The translations under genes and the position numbers were made by a program. This document shows positions 11,401-22,796 of a stretch of DNA of 64,000 nt, piece by piece. Numbering within the stretch: the stretch's first letter is position 1; every line of letters begins with the position of its first letter. Source of the stretch: Agelaius tricolor (lineage: Eukaryota > Chordata > Aves > Passeriformes > Icteridae); assembly GCA_023055355.1 (NCBI GenBank), contig JALJCS010000009.1, positions 24,453,001 through 24,517,000 of the forward strand, written 5' to 3'. The notes beneath the pieces were generated by a model, which was given only the letters and a program-made list of their open reading frames with translations, did no database searches and was not told the DNA's origin.

Positions 11401-14400
11401 CTCTCTCTTATTCAGAATGAACAACTTCTCGCTTATGCGTTCCCTTGACATTCACGAAGATCCCACGTTTATCCCGGAGGTTGCTGCGGAGGTTACAGAA
11501 GACAAGTCTGAAGCTGAAAGCCCTTCAGATGTTATCAGGCAGCTGACAGATGCAAGGTCAGTATGTGATGTGCAAGAGAGAAGTGGAAGAATAGACGTGC
11601 TGGCACTGTTATGTTAGTGGGAAGCTGTCATTGTCAGCAATTTAGATTGAATTCTTGTTTCCATGCCCAGCTACTTGACAAAGCAAATAGTGCTGTCAGT
11701 CATCTTGCCTTTTGTAATTTACAAATCACCAGTAATTACAAGCAATGTGAAAGGGAAAAGTCTGCCTTTTGGGGAGAGACCAAATTCTGCCCTTACCAGG
11801 GCTCTGGTTGCACTATCAGAGCAGGTACACTTAGTGTTTGGCTAGTCAGTAAAAATAGATTCCTTTAAGTGACTTTACAGGAGTGCTGTTTCTAGCCTGC
11901 AGAGAATCTCAAAGAGAACACCAGGTTTGCTTGGAGGAGGGGAGGAACACACGTTCTAAAGAAAACGATGCACAAGAAATTAGCTTTGTTAGTGATGAGA
12001 AATGGCCTGCTGCTTATGTGCTAGAGCCATTGATTTGGTGTTGAAGCAGTTCACTTGTGTGTAATTTTGTGTGAGCTGCAAGGTGCCTTTTCCCACTCCT
12101 GCCCTACACACCCAGATGTCCTGTTGGCTGTCTCTGGATTGAACTTTTGGCGGAGGTCCTGGGAGTAGATTCACAAGTATATTCCAGCTAGGCTATAAAG
12201 TTGTAGTGGTGAGTAGCAAATGTAACTCTGGAATACATTTTGAGCAGTTTAATGACTACTGTATTCAGTAGGAATATGAAGAAACTAGAACATACTTATA
12301 GTATTTGCAAGCAGCCCCAATGTCTGGGAAATGATTGGCATCTGACTCCAAGGCTTCGGAATGCTGAACACTCGCTTTATTAAAACTATATTATATTACA
12401 TGACATCTATATTAAAGAGACACATACTATACTATATCATATTTATTTCTAACTACTACTGAAAAACTCATAACTGTCTCCAGACCAACAGTCCACACAG
12501 CTTGGACCTGATAGGCTAATTAACATAAACAATTCCACCAGAATCCAATTACCAAATTCCTTCAGGTAAACAACCTTCCCAACACATTCCACATGTGCAA
12601 AATACCAGGCACAGCAAGCAGAGATAAGAATTGTTTTTTCTTTCTCTGAGGTTCCTCACTGTGATTCCCAGGAAATATCCTTGGGAAGTTGTGCCTGCTT
12701 GCTCTCTATAAGAGAGCTGCAGCTACACATTCACCAGGCAAAACTGGTCCCTTATTTCTGTGGCATCCCTAGTGTGCCTGTTGCCTGGCTTGTGTGCCAG
12801 GAGTCTGACAGAGCGTGAGCTGCAGTGCAGGGCCTGGCAATCCACATGGTTTCCTGTGAGTGATGCCCAAATCTGCATTGGACAGTGATGCTGAAGTCTA
12901 CAGGTCTGAACAAATCTGGCTGTAGTAGCTCACAGTTGCACCTTTTAATCCTTTCTTTTGCAGGTCTGATTCTGCTAGGAATGGGTTTAGCTTCAAAGGG
13001 ATCAAAGACTATCTGGAATGCTACCGGTAGGTGAAATTATGGTCTGGAAACAACCTGTCCCACATGTTCCTCTGCTGTGGGCTGCCACTGTTCCACAGGC
13101 TCTCAGGCATCTCTTTGTTAGCATTGTCCTTGAGGTGCCATTGTTTATCATCACTTCCTGATGTTCTTTCCCTTTAGTAGAATAACAAAGGAAAGTCAGC
13201 TGGGAGAGCTGGCACAACTTTACAAGCCCTGCAAGGATATTTAAATGCCATTTTCTTTGGCTTATTGTCAGTCTTGCCTGAGAGAGATTTCTACATATCT
13301 TGTTTTCTCAAACATGAGTGAGAAGTAGATGAAAGTTGATCTGGATTATGCAAGTTGTGCATACTGTGGGTCTCCGATGAATCCCTTGGTTCCCCAGCTC
13401 CTTGTGCTTCTCTAAGCATGACACCTGCTTCCACCCAGTAAACGTGTCCAGCTTGGAAAGAGCTGAAAACGCCCCCCTGACTCTGGGGTTCCATGAGCTG
13501 TTGGCTGCCTGGTAATCCTAGTTGCCTCTGGGTCATGTGCCAGAAGTGGAGCCCTTGGAAAAATATTCTTTCACCCCTAGAACTGGTTCCTCAAGGGCCA
13601 TCTCTGCTTGTAGGCTGTGTCATTGGAGCAAGGACTGACACTGCAGTCTGGTGTTACAGGTGCATCTTGGCCACAAGGCTTTTGTGTGAGCCAGAGATGG
13701 TGTGTTTGTGGTGAAACTCCCTTGCCAGGAGGGGAGGGAAGGTTTATTAAAGGTGGATTATGACAGTACTGCTGGCAGCCCCTTCTCTGTAATGACAGGC
13801 CTGCATGAAGGGGTATGACCTCTTGGTCTTAGCTCAGTATACTGGGGGTTTCATAGCTTCCAAGCTTTCAGGAGCTTGAGAACTCTCAGTATAGCTCTCA
13901 GCTGTTTTTCTCTGTTTATCTGTCTGGTGGTTCAGGAACATTTGGGTAACTCTCCTAGCTTTTGCTTCTCCTCTAAGGAGCATTCTGTGTAGGCAAATTC
14001 TCCCCTTAAGGAAAAGAATTTCCTGTCTTGATTGTGTCAGCAGCGTTCAGATGATCACCACACAGAGATTCTTACCTGATTCTTGCTTAAAGCTGTCACA
14101 GCTGCCATCTTGCTGCATGGGAGAGAAACCCTATGAGGGGAGGTCTTGTAACAAACTTCCAAATTCTCCTGTCCTGTAGGAGTGGGAAGCTGACACCAAC
14201 CCAGGTAGCCAAGAACATCATTGCCATGTTGGAGGACTGTGACAAATCCACGCCACCGCTCAGAGCCATAGTGCAATGGGACCAGGAGCAAATAATGCTG
14301 GTAATGACTGCCTCTGGTAGGAAAGGGGCCTCTGCCACCCCAAACATCCATTAGAAGGGCCAATATGCACAGAAAAATAAGTACATTTTTCCTTACTCTC

Positions 14401-17400
14401 TGTGTAGAGGACTACAAACAAGTTTGTTTTCCTTCCTGTGAAGAGAGGTAGCATCAAAGCAATCTGTTTCCTGCAGGATGACTGTTTATAATAGGACTTC
14501 TGTGCTTATGTGGCATCCATTAGTGTAGATGGTTCCAAGTTGTAGTTTCTCACCAGCATATGGTGGAAGAAGGAAACTTTGATAGACTGGCCAAGAATGC
14601 CATTTTTTATATCCATTCCAATACTGGTGATGACCTTCAGCTCAGCTAAATATATATATAGCATATGCTTTATGCTTTTTCTTTTTCTCTGTGCAGATGG
14701 CTGAGGCCTCCACTACTCGTTACAGGAATAAGTGTACCCTGTCTTGTCTGGATGGCATCCCAGTGTGCCTGAAAGAAGAGTTCAAAGTGGTGAGTTTCCT
14801 TGTCTAGCTGCCAGTTCCTGCTGCAGGTGGTTAACCTGGACAACTCACTGTGACAAGGTTTTGAGACCAACTTCTCAGCAGAAGCCTGAGAATATGTTTG
14901 TAATGTGGGGTTGTATGTGGGTTTGTAGTGAGTAGGATTAACAAGTTTTGCAAGGTGAAGAGAGATCTTGCATACAGCAGACGTGCTCCATATCTTGTAC
15001 TGATCTCTTTAATCCACAGGGAGTAGAGGGTGGGTGTGGGAAACAGTCTTATGATGAAATGAGAATGTATAAAAGCATCTGTACAGTGGGTGTAACTGTC
15101 TGTATTTCTCAGGCACTGATTCTGCTCCACTGGCAAAACATCCCTCTCACCTTAAAATACATGTGCCAGAAATACACAAGTTCCTTTGAAAATTCCTACT
15201 GATGAAGATTTTTACCTGTGGCCTAACAGCTAACAGTAAATGCTTGTGGCAGTGCCATCAGGCTGTTGTAGGCTCTGCAGAGACCTACCCCTGTGGTGGG
15301 AGTCCTGTTTATGTGCAGATTCTTCTGTTGCTTCCTCAAAGTAGAGTACTTAGCATATCCTGAAAATAGCCCATCTGTTATTTTGGAATTCAGCTAATCT
15401 TGATGCCAGGCTTCAGAGCGTGCAGATCTGAAATGTTGTAGCTCTGTCCATAGACAGATGGAACACAGAGCTGTGTGCCATGAGGCCAAGGTGATCTTCA
15501 GCTTCTGGACATGGCAATTACATTACTACAGGGAGGCAGGCTTTGATCATCTGTTTCTGCTCTTATGTATCATGGTGTGAAAAGGACTCCTCTGCATAGG
15601 AGAAAGACCAAACATTGAAGGGTCAAGTCCTGACAGACACCAACACGGGACAAGTTGAAGAGTAGTGCTCCCTAGCCCTTGCTTACCTCCTTGTCCTAAT
15701 GTCTGGGATCTGTTGTGATGTTGAAGTGTGCATGTGCTCCTTTGCCAGGGTTTTAGAATGAATAATTAGGTGTCTTCTTGCTAAGGTACCTTACCATCAC
15801 CGAGTGGGAACAGTGTATCTTGGGACACAGCCAGAAACAGAAGATGCTACTGTGGCCAAGAAGCTGCGAGAGGCTGGGGCTGTCATTATTGGGGTCTCAA
15901 ACATGCATGAACTAGGAACTGGAACAACTGGATGCAACCCTAATAGGTAAAAATCCCTATCTTCTCTCTTCTCCCAGTCTAGAAATACCTATGACTGTCC
16001 AGAACTCACAGGGAAGGCTACAAAAATAAGGGGAAGCATGACCGAACCCTGAGGGTATGAAAACCCAGTACTGTACATTTGAGGGTTAGAGTAGCTGTGG
16101 AAGCCTGAAGGCTCCTGAAACCAAAGGAAGGAGAAGCTCCAAGTGTTGTCTGCTGAGTGAGGAACTTGTCAGGCCTTACAGGCCTGGAGGTGTGAATGTT
16201 TATAGTATGAGTGGTACACAAAAGCTGTGACAGAAAACAAATAAATAGTCATGTAATGCTCAGCCTCAGTGATGGCTGAAGGCCTAGAACTTTGAGAGAA
16301 AGGTACAGTCATCTCAGGAGAACATAGTGGCTTTACTTCCTAGCTAAAGTGGGTTCACTGAATTTGCTTTACTGTGGTGAATTCTCCAGCTATAGCCAAG
16401 CTGAGAGCTCAGCTCCAGAGCAGTGGTGCTCACAGCCTTGATGAGCCTTGTGTAGAGGCACACTTGGTGCATGTGCAGCTGGGTGGAACAAGAGCTCCCC
16501 CTCGGCTGCAGCAGCGTGCCAGCATTTCCAGCATTTCTTCACCGTGGGAGGGCGGCTGGATACCCAGTGGCTTGGCAGGGCTCTGCTGGCTGGGGCTGTG
16601 GTCAGGCTGGAGACACGGGGAGCTGCTGCTCGGTGATAAAGGGCAGAGCTGACTTGTTTGTCTGTAAGGGTTGCTGACCACCAACTGCTCCACCTTTTGG
16701 AATTGCATCATGCACTGTGGCAGGCAGTAATGGCATGGTGCCATTGCCAAGAGAAGAGCTGAAGTAGCATCTTTTTTCTTGCTTTGGACCTCTTTTGGGT
16801 GGGCTGCTTATGCTCACAGGAGATTGGACTCTGAGGCAGAAGTCTTTTATGCATCCTGTTTTCTAGAGACAGGCACTTTCTGATATAAAATGGCGTCTCT
16901 TTACCGAGAGATCAGAATCCCTGAGCTGTGTTTCTGGATCTTTTCCTGCCGTATAGTGCACACAGTCCTCCTAAGAAAAGGTTAAACAATCTTTGTCTGC
17001 TTCAGGTACCACAAGATCCCTAGGAATCCCTACAATCCTAACCACTTCACAGGTGGGAGCTCCAGTGGGTCAGCAGCAGCTGTAGCAGCAGGTAGGTGGT
17101 CCTAAGTGGAGTTGGTGGGAGGAAGGTCCTGAGCCAGAGTACCTCAGGCATTTAGTTTTTATGGGGGGTTTGGGTTTAGCAGCTGGAGGGAACTTGTAGC
17201 TAAACAGAGAGCTCTGTGTGCTGTCTTGGATACAGCTGCTGGTAGAATGGACAGGGCAACATGTTGTGTCTCTGATCACAGGCCAATATGTGGGTTTTTT
17301 GTAGGTCTCTGCCCCGTGGCTATTGGCACAGATGGAGGAGGCTCTGTGAGGATTCCTGCTTCGTTCTGTGGTGTGGTGGGGCTGAAAGGTAGAGCCCTTT

Positions 17401-20400
17401 AATCATGGAGGGGTGTGTGTTTGTCTTGTTTTCTGTTCCAGATAGAATGCCACAAACAAGTCAGACACTTATTAATTCCTGTGGAGTAAAATTTGACCAG
17501 AGAAACTCTGAAATATAACACCCTGAGAGTCATGAGGGTTAGCATGGCAGCATGGAAGTATTCTCTACTCTCTGTTGGACACGTGTTCAAAAAACCTAAC
17601 TTACTTACATCAAATACTAAAGAAAATATGCATGCTGCTCTTCCTTTTTCTACCCTTTTCTTTCTGCCTTTAATCTGAGACCAGATACTCAGCCATTACT
17701 CTCTTTCTGTCCTTCACATGTGGCCAGCTTGACGAATCTTGATTCATCTGAGGAAGATGATGATTATAACAAAATGCAAGTGGTCAGAAAGGTGATATGA
17801 GTACTTGCAGAATACAGCTGGTGTTAGGCATGAAGTCTCACCAGTGAAGTGGATGAGACCTCCCATGGGGTGCTGTCTTCTGCTGTTGATAATCCTGCTC
17901 CTGCCTCCCCATCCTCCACACCAGAAATGCTGCTTCTGCATATTTAAATACAACTATTCCAAAATGTCCCTGCACATATTTCCCCTCAACTAAATAATTT
18001 CTATGGGGGAAAACCAGTTTCACTACTCACATGTTTCACTGATGAGACAGATTGGGGTCAGCAGAACAGGGTACTGAAGGATGAGAGACTGGGCTCTGAA
18101 ACAGCAGACATAAAAGTGACTGGCAGGGGTTTGCTGTTTATTCTGGGTGCACCAGAGCCATGTAGGTGGCTCTTCCCAGTGACTGCTGATACCCAGCTAA
18201 GTCCCATTTCTTGTTCTCCAGGTACATTTGGGCGCATCAGTTGTCATGGCAGCTTGCCACTCTCCTACTCCACAGTCAGCGTAGGTAAGAGAACTTGTGC
18301 ACCACTTCAGGGACCTTGTTGTGTGCTGCTCTCTCTCACAGGGGAGGCAATCTCTGCCTAGAAAAGGCTTGGGGAGGACGGTACTATTTACCTCTTGTCA
18401 CTTTTTTAATTTATAACTGGTCTCTTTTACAGGCCCTATCTGTACATCAGTGGCAGATGCAGCCATTGTTTACAGTATCCTTGCTGAGCCAGATCTGCTC
18501 TATCCATATGGTAGGTGAGCCCTCTCCCTCCCTGAGCCCAGATGCTCTCTCTTCCTAGAGGCATCTTAGAATAAAAGGAGGAACTCTTCTTTGTTCTCTG
18601 CAGGACTAAAACAGCCCAAAGCAACCCTATCTGATATGTGTGCTCCTGACCTGAAAGGCTTAAAACTGGGAGTGGACTGGACATTTTTTAAGGTGCCTGG
18701 TTTATCTCTTATCTTTCTGCTGCTTTGCAAAATAAGATTTTAAACGAGCCCAGTGCATTCATTGTTCTCTTTCCTGTCATAATTAAAGCTTCTCATATTT
18801 AGTCCTGTAACTGGAAGATAATACAGCCTGTGTGAAAACATCAACATGGAGATATTTTTTCCTAAGGCAGAGTTTTGAGTAAGAGTCTGTTGGAGGCATG
18901 AGGAAAGGTCATGACTGCTGCTTATTCTATTGGAAGCAATGCTTCTGAACTGATAACAAAAGGCAGTTAGTTTAAAATCAAATGAGGAAAAGGAGTGTAT
19001 CCACTCGGTGACAGTGCTATAGCTGCTGAATGTTATTTCATTATTCCAATGTAGAAATGGGGCTTGCAAGCTAGTGCTGCTTGAAAATTGTAATACAGCC
19101 CCACAAATGTACTCAGGATTTCTTCCTGAAGGTAAAAAAAGACTCTTACTGGCTCTGGCACAGTGCAGACAAGGAATATTCTCTGCTCTGGAAAAAGTGA
19201 CCTTTCCTTTTTATTAGGGGTGTGACCTGCAAGCTGTTCTCTTGCAGCATGTGACCTAAGTCCTGTAGGACTGTGTTTCACTGCTGTTGGGGACAGGAAC
19301 AAGGAAAGCACCATGAGGACTGAAGTCCTGGTGAGTGTGCTCACCAAGATGAGCAGTTATTAAAGTTCTTTCCTCTTATTCTTTAGGCATGTGATGCTGA
19401 AGTCCTGTCTGCCTGTGAGAAAGGTAAAGAGGGAAAGTCTGTAAGTCTTTTATTGTGCCAGATCCTATGGTGTCACTTTGTGCTCCTCTTGTGTATGCAC
19501 TAAATAGCTCTTGCCTGAAGTCCTTAAAGGCAGTTGCTTAAAGGAGTCTGCTGGATGAACAGCAGTAACTGTGTATTGGGGAAGCCCCCCTGACTGCTGA
19601 GGGTTAAAAAGCTCAGCAGTTGTAGGCTTGTCAGATTACAATAGAAGAATGCAGTCCAGTGTGCTCAGCCTCTGTGTGTATAAAGACAGATCTGTGCTTG
19701 GTAATACTTACTCTGCCAGCTTTAATGGTAAAAGACTTTTAAGGGAAGGACTTGTTTCACAACATAATGCTCAGTAGTAATAGAGTACTGGGTCTTTGTG
19801 ATATATCCAGTCCTCTGGTATTTCCTTGAAATCTGCCAAGTGGTGCCTCTAGGGTGCCTTTGTCAGAGTTTAGACTAAGCAAAATTGACCCTGGTGAGTA
19901 CTTGGAGGTGGAGGAGAAAGCCTCTACAATGCCTGGTATAGTAGTTGCATTGGAGCTGAGTATTCAGGCTTTGTCTGGATTTTCTTCACCCTCCTTATTT
20001 CCACAAACACAGTCCTACATTTATAGAGTTTTCTTAGGAGAGATGGATCCATAAGCAAGCTTGGGTATTTATGAAGAAGCTGGGGTCACAGAAAGGAGAG
20101 GATTCTTTTCAGACTGCAAAAGATTCACTTTTCCCAAAGTCTTGGTGTTCAGCCTTGTTAAAGTGCATCGAGATTTAGTGGCTCTGTATTGTTTGCCTGG
20201 TCTCCTGAGTATTCCCTGATTCCTTTACCATTATGGTTCAGAAGAGGCTTTGAATGGGATCTCGTAATGCTAAATAATCACTTCATGCTGATAAAACACT
20301 GGTCATGTGAAGTGCTCAGGGAAACATTGTCAGTCCTTCTACTCTTTGGCTTAACTGGGAGGCTAGAGGGGTGAGGTGAATTTGCCTGAAATAGAGCAGG

Positions 20401-22796
20401 TAAGTTAGGAACCTGTCTGCAGCCCCTGCCCTGTTGGAATACTGAGATGTACTTAGGTTGAAAGCATTTCCCTGGGGGAAGCAGCTGCAGCTATGCATGC
20501 CACACAGTGCACTGAAAATGCTTGCCCTGCAATGGCATATGGGGTCTCTCACTCTGCAGGGGTTGGGGATTTGCATCCTTTCTGTGAAGTCTGGAGAACT
20601 CAGGGATGCTGTCTGTGCTTTTCCCGTCCTGTACACAGCGGTGAAGCACCTGCAGAGTTTGGGAGCCAGTGTGGTTGAAGTCTCTCTTCCAGAGATGGAG
20701 GAAGCCCGAGTGGCACATGTGATCTGCATTCTCAGTGAGATGAGGGACTTCCTGCAACCTGACTTCAATAAACATTTCCATGAAATGGTAAGTAGCAGCA
20801 GCTTGGAGCAGTAGTTGTTCTGACTGATACAGATCAAATATCATGTCAGTGAGAAACCTGATGTGCTCCTGCTTCTTCTATGACAAACTATCTGTTGGAT
20901 GGCTACTGGTATAGAAGAGCAGACTGGGAAGAGAACTCCTGGGCTGTCACAGTTCAGTTTCCTGCAAGCAGAGCCTTGATCAGTTTTTTTTCTATTTCAG
21001 AATTTGGAAACTCGGGCTAGCCTGGCCTTGGCTTGCCAGTTCACAGCTCTGGATTATATTAAGGTAAGGAACATACTGAGGTGAAGGCTGAAGGGAGGCA
21101 CTTAGTGAAACTGTAAAGGTGGGGTAGGGGCTTCTCTTAGCCTCCCCACATGCATGGGAAGATGTCACCCAGCTTTATCTGTCCTCTGCTGTGAGAGCAT
21201 GCTGGATAGTAGGGCACCACAGAGGAAATGCCACCTGTCCTGTACCCTGATTCCAAATTGTGGGAATGGTGTCTTCTTTTGCAAAGGCAGAGATGCTGAT
21301 GGGCAGAGTCTGCTAGCATCAAACATGAATTTTGTGAGCCAAGAGGGCCCATCAGACAGTATTCTCTCTGCTTGCAGGCAAATCGACAGAGAACTCGGAG
21401 CATGAGATTTTTGCAAGAGATCTTCAGCACTGTGAACTGTATCCTTACACCAGGTATTGGCACTCTTGGCTACAGAGACAGTCCTCAACAGCTGTGTGGT
21501 GCCTTTTAAGAGCAGTCACTTCATTAACTTCCCCTCCTCAATTTTGAGAGTATGACTTGTGCACTTTGCTGTGACTTGCATCCTTAGAGGATAATGCAGC
21601 CTGATTAGAGAGACCACTGTGTATTTCTAGACTTAGTGGTTATATCCATGGCACTGCATCAGGTTGCCCAGAGAGCATGCAGGATCTTCATCCCTGGGAA
21701 TATTCAAAAGCTATTTGGACATGGTCATGGGCACCCTGCACTTGCTGACCATTCCTGAGCCAGAAGGTTAGACAAGATGACTTCCTGAAGTCCCTTTCAA
21801 GTTCAGTCTTTTTGTGATTCCTTCACAGCTGTTCCTTGCACTGCTCCAAGAATTTATGAATCTGACCTCTTGACTGGGAGCAGCGATATGACCTCTACAG
21901 TCCGGTGCATGAGGTAAGGAGAATGCTACTTGCACTACAGAAACAAATGTTTGGGAACAGCTGGCAAAGAACCTCAGACTGTAAGGTGGGAGAGATTAAT
22001 CATAGCTGCCTCTACCAAAAAAGGATGAATTTGCTGCTGTCCCCAGGAATATTGATGACAGCTTTTTCCCTCTAGGTTCATGCAGCTTGGTAACTTCACT
22101 GGGATTCCAGGCCTTGTGGTCCCCATTGGATATTCTACTGCTGGGCTCCCGATTAGCCTCCAGGTGAGTATTTGCTCTTTGTGAATGATGGGGCACAAAA
22201 TTCCCAGCTGGCTTTGTCCTGAAGCATCACAGCCAGGTCTCTGCTGTTCCACACAGCTCACTTGAGGAGCTAGCAGTTACTGGAAGTAAAAGCTTTAATT
22301 TGAGGGTGATTTGCCTCACTCCTAAATGGCAGAGGTCTCTGGATATCTTTGAGAAAGATTTCTCTGTCTCCCTGTCTACTTGCATCAATACCCAGTATTC
22401 ATCGCTACCCTTTCCTCTCTTAGGTCTCATTTCTGTAACTTCTTTTAAATCCTTTCCCCTTGAAACAGGTCTCATGTAAAGGAAAGATCTGTGTCTTGCA
22501 ATTGAAAGTCACACAGCTGCCTTTATCCCAAATACAGTGATGCCATACTTACTGGGGTAAAAGGAGAAAACATCTTTTGAGGATGTTGAGGTGCGGGGAA
22601 ATTGTTTCCAAGGCTTTCAAGAGCATCTGTATGATGCTACTTTTTTTCATTTATCCTTCTCCTTCTGCCTCTCATCTTCTCCCAGGTCATGGCAAAATGG
22701 TGGGATGAAGCTGTTCTTCTGAGGATTGGCCTAAAGCTAGAGCAGTTCCGTGACCAGACCAAAAAACCATCCATTTATTATGACATCCTGGCGTGA
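8321..22796 (+). CDS. Plant-type fatty acid amide hydrolase-like amidase
   Basis: Twenty-one plus-strand exons join in phase into a 1,860-bp reading frame of 619 residues: 8321-8476, 8557-8613, 10124-10161, 11187-11207, 11416-11556, 12964-13026, 14180-14300, 14697-14789, 15786-15946, 17006-17091, 17305-17388, 18222-18284, 18433-18510, 18604-18692, 19387-19423, 20639-20787, 21001-21063, 21378-21453, 21829-21913, 22076-22163 and 22686-22796. It is an amidase-signature serine hydrolase. The expected reaction is cleavage of N-acylethanolamines to fatty acid and ethanolamine (inferred from family). A Leu/Ala-rich N-terminal helix (about residues 4-22) suggests membrane anchoring. The triad is intact: Lys225 in VCLKEE, Ser302 in GGSSSGSAA and the nucleophile Ser326 in [11 protein letters not shown]. 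Length, the APRLCGAG N-terminal motif and the [11 protein letters not shown]-terminus match plant FAAH (about 607 residues) better than human FAAH or FAAH2. No symbol is given because the orthology name is unsettled. Confidence 0.93.
8557..8613 (+). CDS. Amidase exon 2
   Basis: 57 bp between TCTCCGCAG and GTGAGT, phase 0 on both sides. It encodes [19 protein letters not shown], which aligns with the APHLTG..KLFVNL segment near the start of plant FAAH. Confidence 0.87.
10124..10161 (+). CDS. Amidase exon 3
   Basis: 38 bp between TTTTTTCCTAG and GTAAGC, phase 0 in and phase 2 out, encoding [12 protein letters not shown]. It is hydrophobic and fits the second N-terminal membrane-associated segment. 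Confidence 0.8.
11187..11207 (+). CDS. Amidase exon 4, 21-bp microexon
   Basis: Only 21 bp between TTTACAG and GTAGGA, encoding RGWLYIK with split codons at both ends. The upstream CCCAG at 11173 is a competing acceptor, but using it puts a stop in exon 5. The TTTACAG site is the one that keeps the frame into [12 protein letters not shown]. Confidence 0.75.
11416..11556 (+). CDS. Amidase exon 5
   Basis: 141 bp between TTATTCAG and GTCAGT, phase 2 on both sides. It encodes the acidic linker [13 protein letters not shown]...[11 protein letters not shown], which aligns with the IPEEPMFRPEFP region of plant FAAH. Confidence 0.9.
12321..12736 (-). mobile_element. Probable solo LTR in amidase intron 5
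   Basis: About 415 bp opening TGTCTGGGAAATGATTGGCA, with GCTTTATTAAAAC (an AATAAA signal on the minus strand), an A/T-rich middle, and CTGAGG..TCCTTGGG and TATAAG-type elements near the far end. This is the layout of common bird ERV LTRs read backward. No clear target-site duplication was found, so the right boundary is approximate. The rest of the intron is featureless to me. Confidence 0.55.
12964..13026 (+). CDS. Amidase exon 6
   Basis: 63 bp between TTTTGCAG and GTAGGT, phase 2 in and out, encoding [14 protein letters not shown]. It aligns with the WKIRDYAYAYRS segment of plant FAAH. Confidence 0.92.
14180..14300 (+). CDS. Amidase exon 7
   Basis: 121 bp between TCCTGTAG and GTAATG, phase 2 in and 0 out. 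It encodes [19 protein letters not shown] followed by [10 protein letters not shown], the start of the amidase fold. Confidence 0.93.
14697..14789 (+). CDS. Amidase exon 8 (catalytic lysine)
   Basis: 93 bp between TCTGTGCAG and GTGAGT, phase 0 on both sides. It encodes [11 protein letters not shown] and [12 protein letters not shown]. The Lys (residue 225) is the general base of the amidase-signature triad. Confidence 0.95.
15786..15946 (+). CDS. Amidase exon 9
   Basis: 161 bp between TTGCTAAG and GTAAAA, phase 0 in and 2 out. It encodes [16 protein letters not shown] and [11 protein letters not shown], the conserved oxyanion-side loop of the family. Confidence 0.95.
17006..17091 (+). CDS. 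Amidase exon 10 (cis-serine)
   Basis: 86 bp between TGCTTCAG and GTAGGT. It encodes [19 protein letters not shown]; Ser302 is the bridging cis-Ser of the Lys-Ser-Ser triad. Confidence 0.96.
17305..17388 (+). CDS. Amidase exon 11 (nucleophile serine)
   Basis: 84 bp between TTTTTTGTAG and GTAGAG, phase 1 on both sides. It encodes [19 protein letters not shown] with the nucleophile Ser326, 24 residues after Ser302 as in rat FAAH. Confidence 0.96.
18222..18284 (+). CDS. Amidase exon 12
   Basis: 63 bp between GTTCTCCAG and GTAAGA, phase 1 on both sides, encoding [19 protein letters not shown]. It aligns with the TTYGRTDMTGSL segment of plant FAAH. Confidence 0.95.
   Translation, partial: VHLGASVVMAACHSPTPQSA
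18433..18510 (+). CDS. Amidase exon 13
   Basis: 78 bp between TTTTACAG and GTAGGT, phase 1 on both sides, encoding [19 protein letters not shown], the family motif after the substrate channel. Confidence 0.95.
18604..18692 (+). CDS. Amidase exon 14
   Basis: 89 bp between CTCTGCAG and GTGCCT, phase 1 in and 0 out. It encodes [15 protein letters not shown], the strand following the active-site region. The donor GTGCCT is weak. Confidence 0.9.
19387..19423 (+). CDS. Amidase exon 15 (37 bp)
   Basis: 37 bp between ATTCTTTAG and GTAAAG, phase 0 in and 1 out, encoding [12 protein letters not shown]. It is needed to keep the frame into exon 16. Confidence 0.88.
20639..20787 (+). CDS. Amidase exon 16
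   Basis: 149 bp between CTGTACACAG and GTAAGT, phase 1 in and 0 out. It encodes [20 protein letters not shown], matching VVEIVVPELEEMRAAH of plant FAAH. The longer open frame running in from the left is intron read-through. Confidence 0.95.
21001..21063 (+). CDS. Amidase exon 17
   Basis: 63 bp between TCTATTTCAG and GTAAGG, phase 0 on both sides, encoding [19 protein letters not shown]. It aligns with DTRTSFAIFRSFSASDYI of plant FAAH. Confidence 0.95.
21378..21453 (+). CDS. Amidase exon 18
   Basis: 76 bp between TGCTTGCAG and GTATTG, phase 0 in and 1 out, encoding [17 protein letters not shown], the amidase-family strand ending in the TP motif. Confidence 0.94.
21650..21820 (+). mobile_element. 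CR1 LINE 3' fragment touching amidase exon 19
   Basis: Short old CR1 tail in plus orientation: TTGCCCAGAGAGCATGC, GGGAATATTCAAAAGC, TTGGACATGGTCATGGGCA, TTAGACAAGATGACTTCC and TTTGTGATTC. It is heavily decayed. Its terminal T-rich part appears to provide the pyrimidine tract of the exon 19 acceptor. Confidence 0.8.
21829..21913 (+). CDS. Amidase exon 19
   Basis: 85 bp between CCTTCACAG and GTAAGG, phase 1 in and 2 out, encoding [22 protein letters not shown]1 3' end reaches to within about 8 bp of its acceptor. Confidence 0.94.
22076..22163 (+). CDS. Amidase exon 20
   Basis: 88 bp between TCCCTCTAG and GTGAGT, phase 2 in and 0 out, encoding [11 protein letters not shown] and GLPISLQ, the C-terminal amidase core. 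Confidence 0.96.
22686..22796 (+). CDS. Amidase exon 21, stop codon
   Basis: Acceptor TTCTCCCAG, then 36 codons and TGA at 22794-22796. It ends [11 protein letters not shown], close to the KKPAIFYDIL ending of plant FAAH, which supports both the stop and the family assignment. Confidence 0.96.
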   Translation, partial: VMAKWWDEAVLLRIGLKLEQFRDQTKKPSIYYDILA

